33,706 nt of DNA. Source: an uncultured Granulosicoccaceae bacterium. GTDB taxonomy: Bacteria; Pseudomonadota; Gammaproteobacteria; Granulosicoccales; Granulosicoccaceae. The notes below the pieces were generated by a model. That model was not told where the DNA came from and made no database searches. It was given only the letters and a program-made list of their open reading frames with translations. Position 1 is the stretch's first letter. Each line of letters opens with the position of its first letter. A program made the position numbers and the translations under genes. The stretch is taken from assembly GCA_937931165.1 (NCBI GenBank), contig CALHCI010000008.1:1-33706 (forward strand), written 5' to 3'. Below, in pieces: positions 33,443 to 33,706 of the stretch.

Positions 33443-33706
33443 CTACTCCTGCTTCGACACCAGACTGGTGTAAAAACCTGCACCGAGCACAGGCACACAA
33501 CCCGCGTCACGAGAGGTAGTATTTTCAACTTCCGCCAGCTCTGGCAGCATGTCATTACCGAGATAACATTCCACACCGAGCTTGAGAGAATAGCGGCTAC
33601 CCGGCTTCCGCCAGCGTACCGAAGCACCGAGCTGGGTGACCTGTTGAAATCTATCAGACAACAAAAATTCATAGCCGCCACGTGAGTTAAACTCAGCGTG
33701 GTAGTC
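33443..33706 (-). CDS. 3' end of an unidentified gene, cut by the window edge
   Basis: The frame is open from the right window edge to TAG at 33443, giving the last 87 residues. They alternate polar and hydrophobic residues in strand-like stretches (VTQLGASVRWRKPG, RYSLKLGVECYLG, VLGAGFYTSLVS), which would fit a beta-barrel outer-membrane protein, but too little is present to say. The start lies outside the window. Confidence 0.5.
   Translation of the reverse strand, partial: DYHAEFNSRGGYEFLLSDRFQQVTQLGASVRWRKPGSRYSLKLGVECYLGNDMLPELAEVENTTSRDAGCVPVLGAGFYTSLVSKQE

Overview
The window reads as an ordinary stretch of chromosome from a Gammaproteobacterium, probably a marine heterotroph. The main pointers are ParC, EF-P with its lysine ligase EpmA, QueG, a DeaD-type helicase with a DbpA-like C-terminal domain, a PilY1-like pilus protein, a TAXI-type TRAP transporter paired with a sulfatase, and secreted proteins with DPDGDG(Y/F)GWE motifs and Gly-rich C-terminal anchors. 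Base composition is moderate (about half G+C by eye). Genus cannot be fixed; a lineage such as Arenicellales or Granulosicoccaceae is only a guess. I saw no tRNA, rRNA, CRISPR array, insertion sequence, integrase or prophage gene.

Layout. 1-377: no convincing gene, one 13-bp triple repeat. 378-4202 (+): pilY1-like gene and psd. 4182-6212 (-): efp, epmA and a small HExxH gene that overlaps epmA by 4 nt. 6276-7100 (-): membrane zinc metallopeptidase whose reading frame runs through its own apparent terminator. 7266-9515 (-): parC. 9960-13093 (+): lipoprotein with its own terminator, then a ChrR-type cupin gene and queG. 13110-16259 (-): SpoU/TrmH RNA methyltransferase, a strong terminator, a possible 22-residue membrane peptide, and a large exported esterase. 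16364-21776 (+): DEAD-box helicase, plsC, gnd and an HSL-type alpha/beta hydrolase. 21987-26531 (-): TAXI receptor, fused TRAP permease and sulfatase, divergent from a LysR regulator (26631-27539, +). 27624-29087 (-): secreted protein with two hexanucleotide arrays. 29316-32654 (+): acyl-CoA dehydrogenase, HMG-CoA lyase family enzyme and a PLP aminotransferase. 32790-33706 (-): a conserved unknown gene and the 3' end of another gene running off the window.

How the genes work together. The (-) cluster 21987-26531 looks like a LysR-controlled uptake and desulfation unit: a periplasmic TAXI receptor passes a small solute to the permease, and a formylglycine-type sulfatase, apparently cytoplasmic, would cleave it. 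The three (+) enzymes at 29316-32654 look like a catabolic route for an amino acid or branched acyl compound; a link to the sulfatase unit is possible but not shown. The efp-epmA-HExxH cluster concerns translation of polyproline stretches, and its third gene is a candidate unrecognised member of that modification pathway.

Nothing in the window is a clear novel defence or mobile system. The best leads are the HExxH gene fused by overlap to epmA, the metallopeptidase frame that passes through a terminator, the exported lipid-binding-like/esterase fusion, the hexanucleotide arrays before a C-terminal anchor, the sulfatase-TRAP unit, and a tandem hairpin element at 21825-21862.
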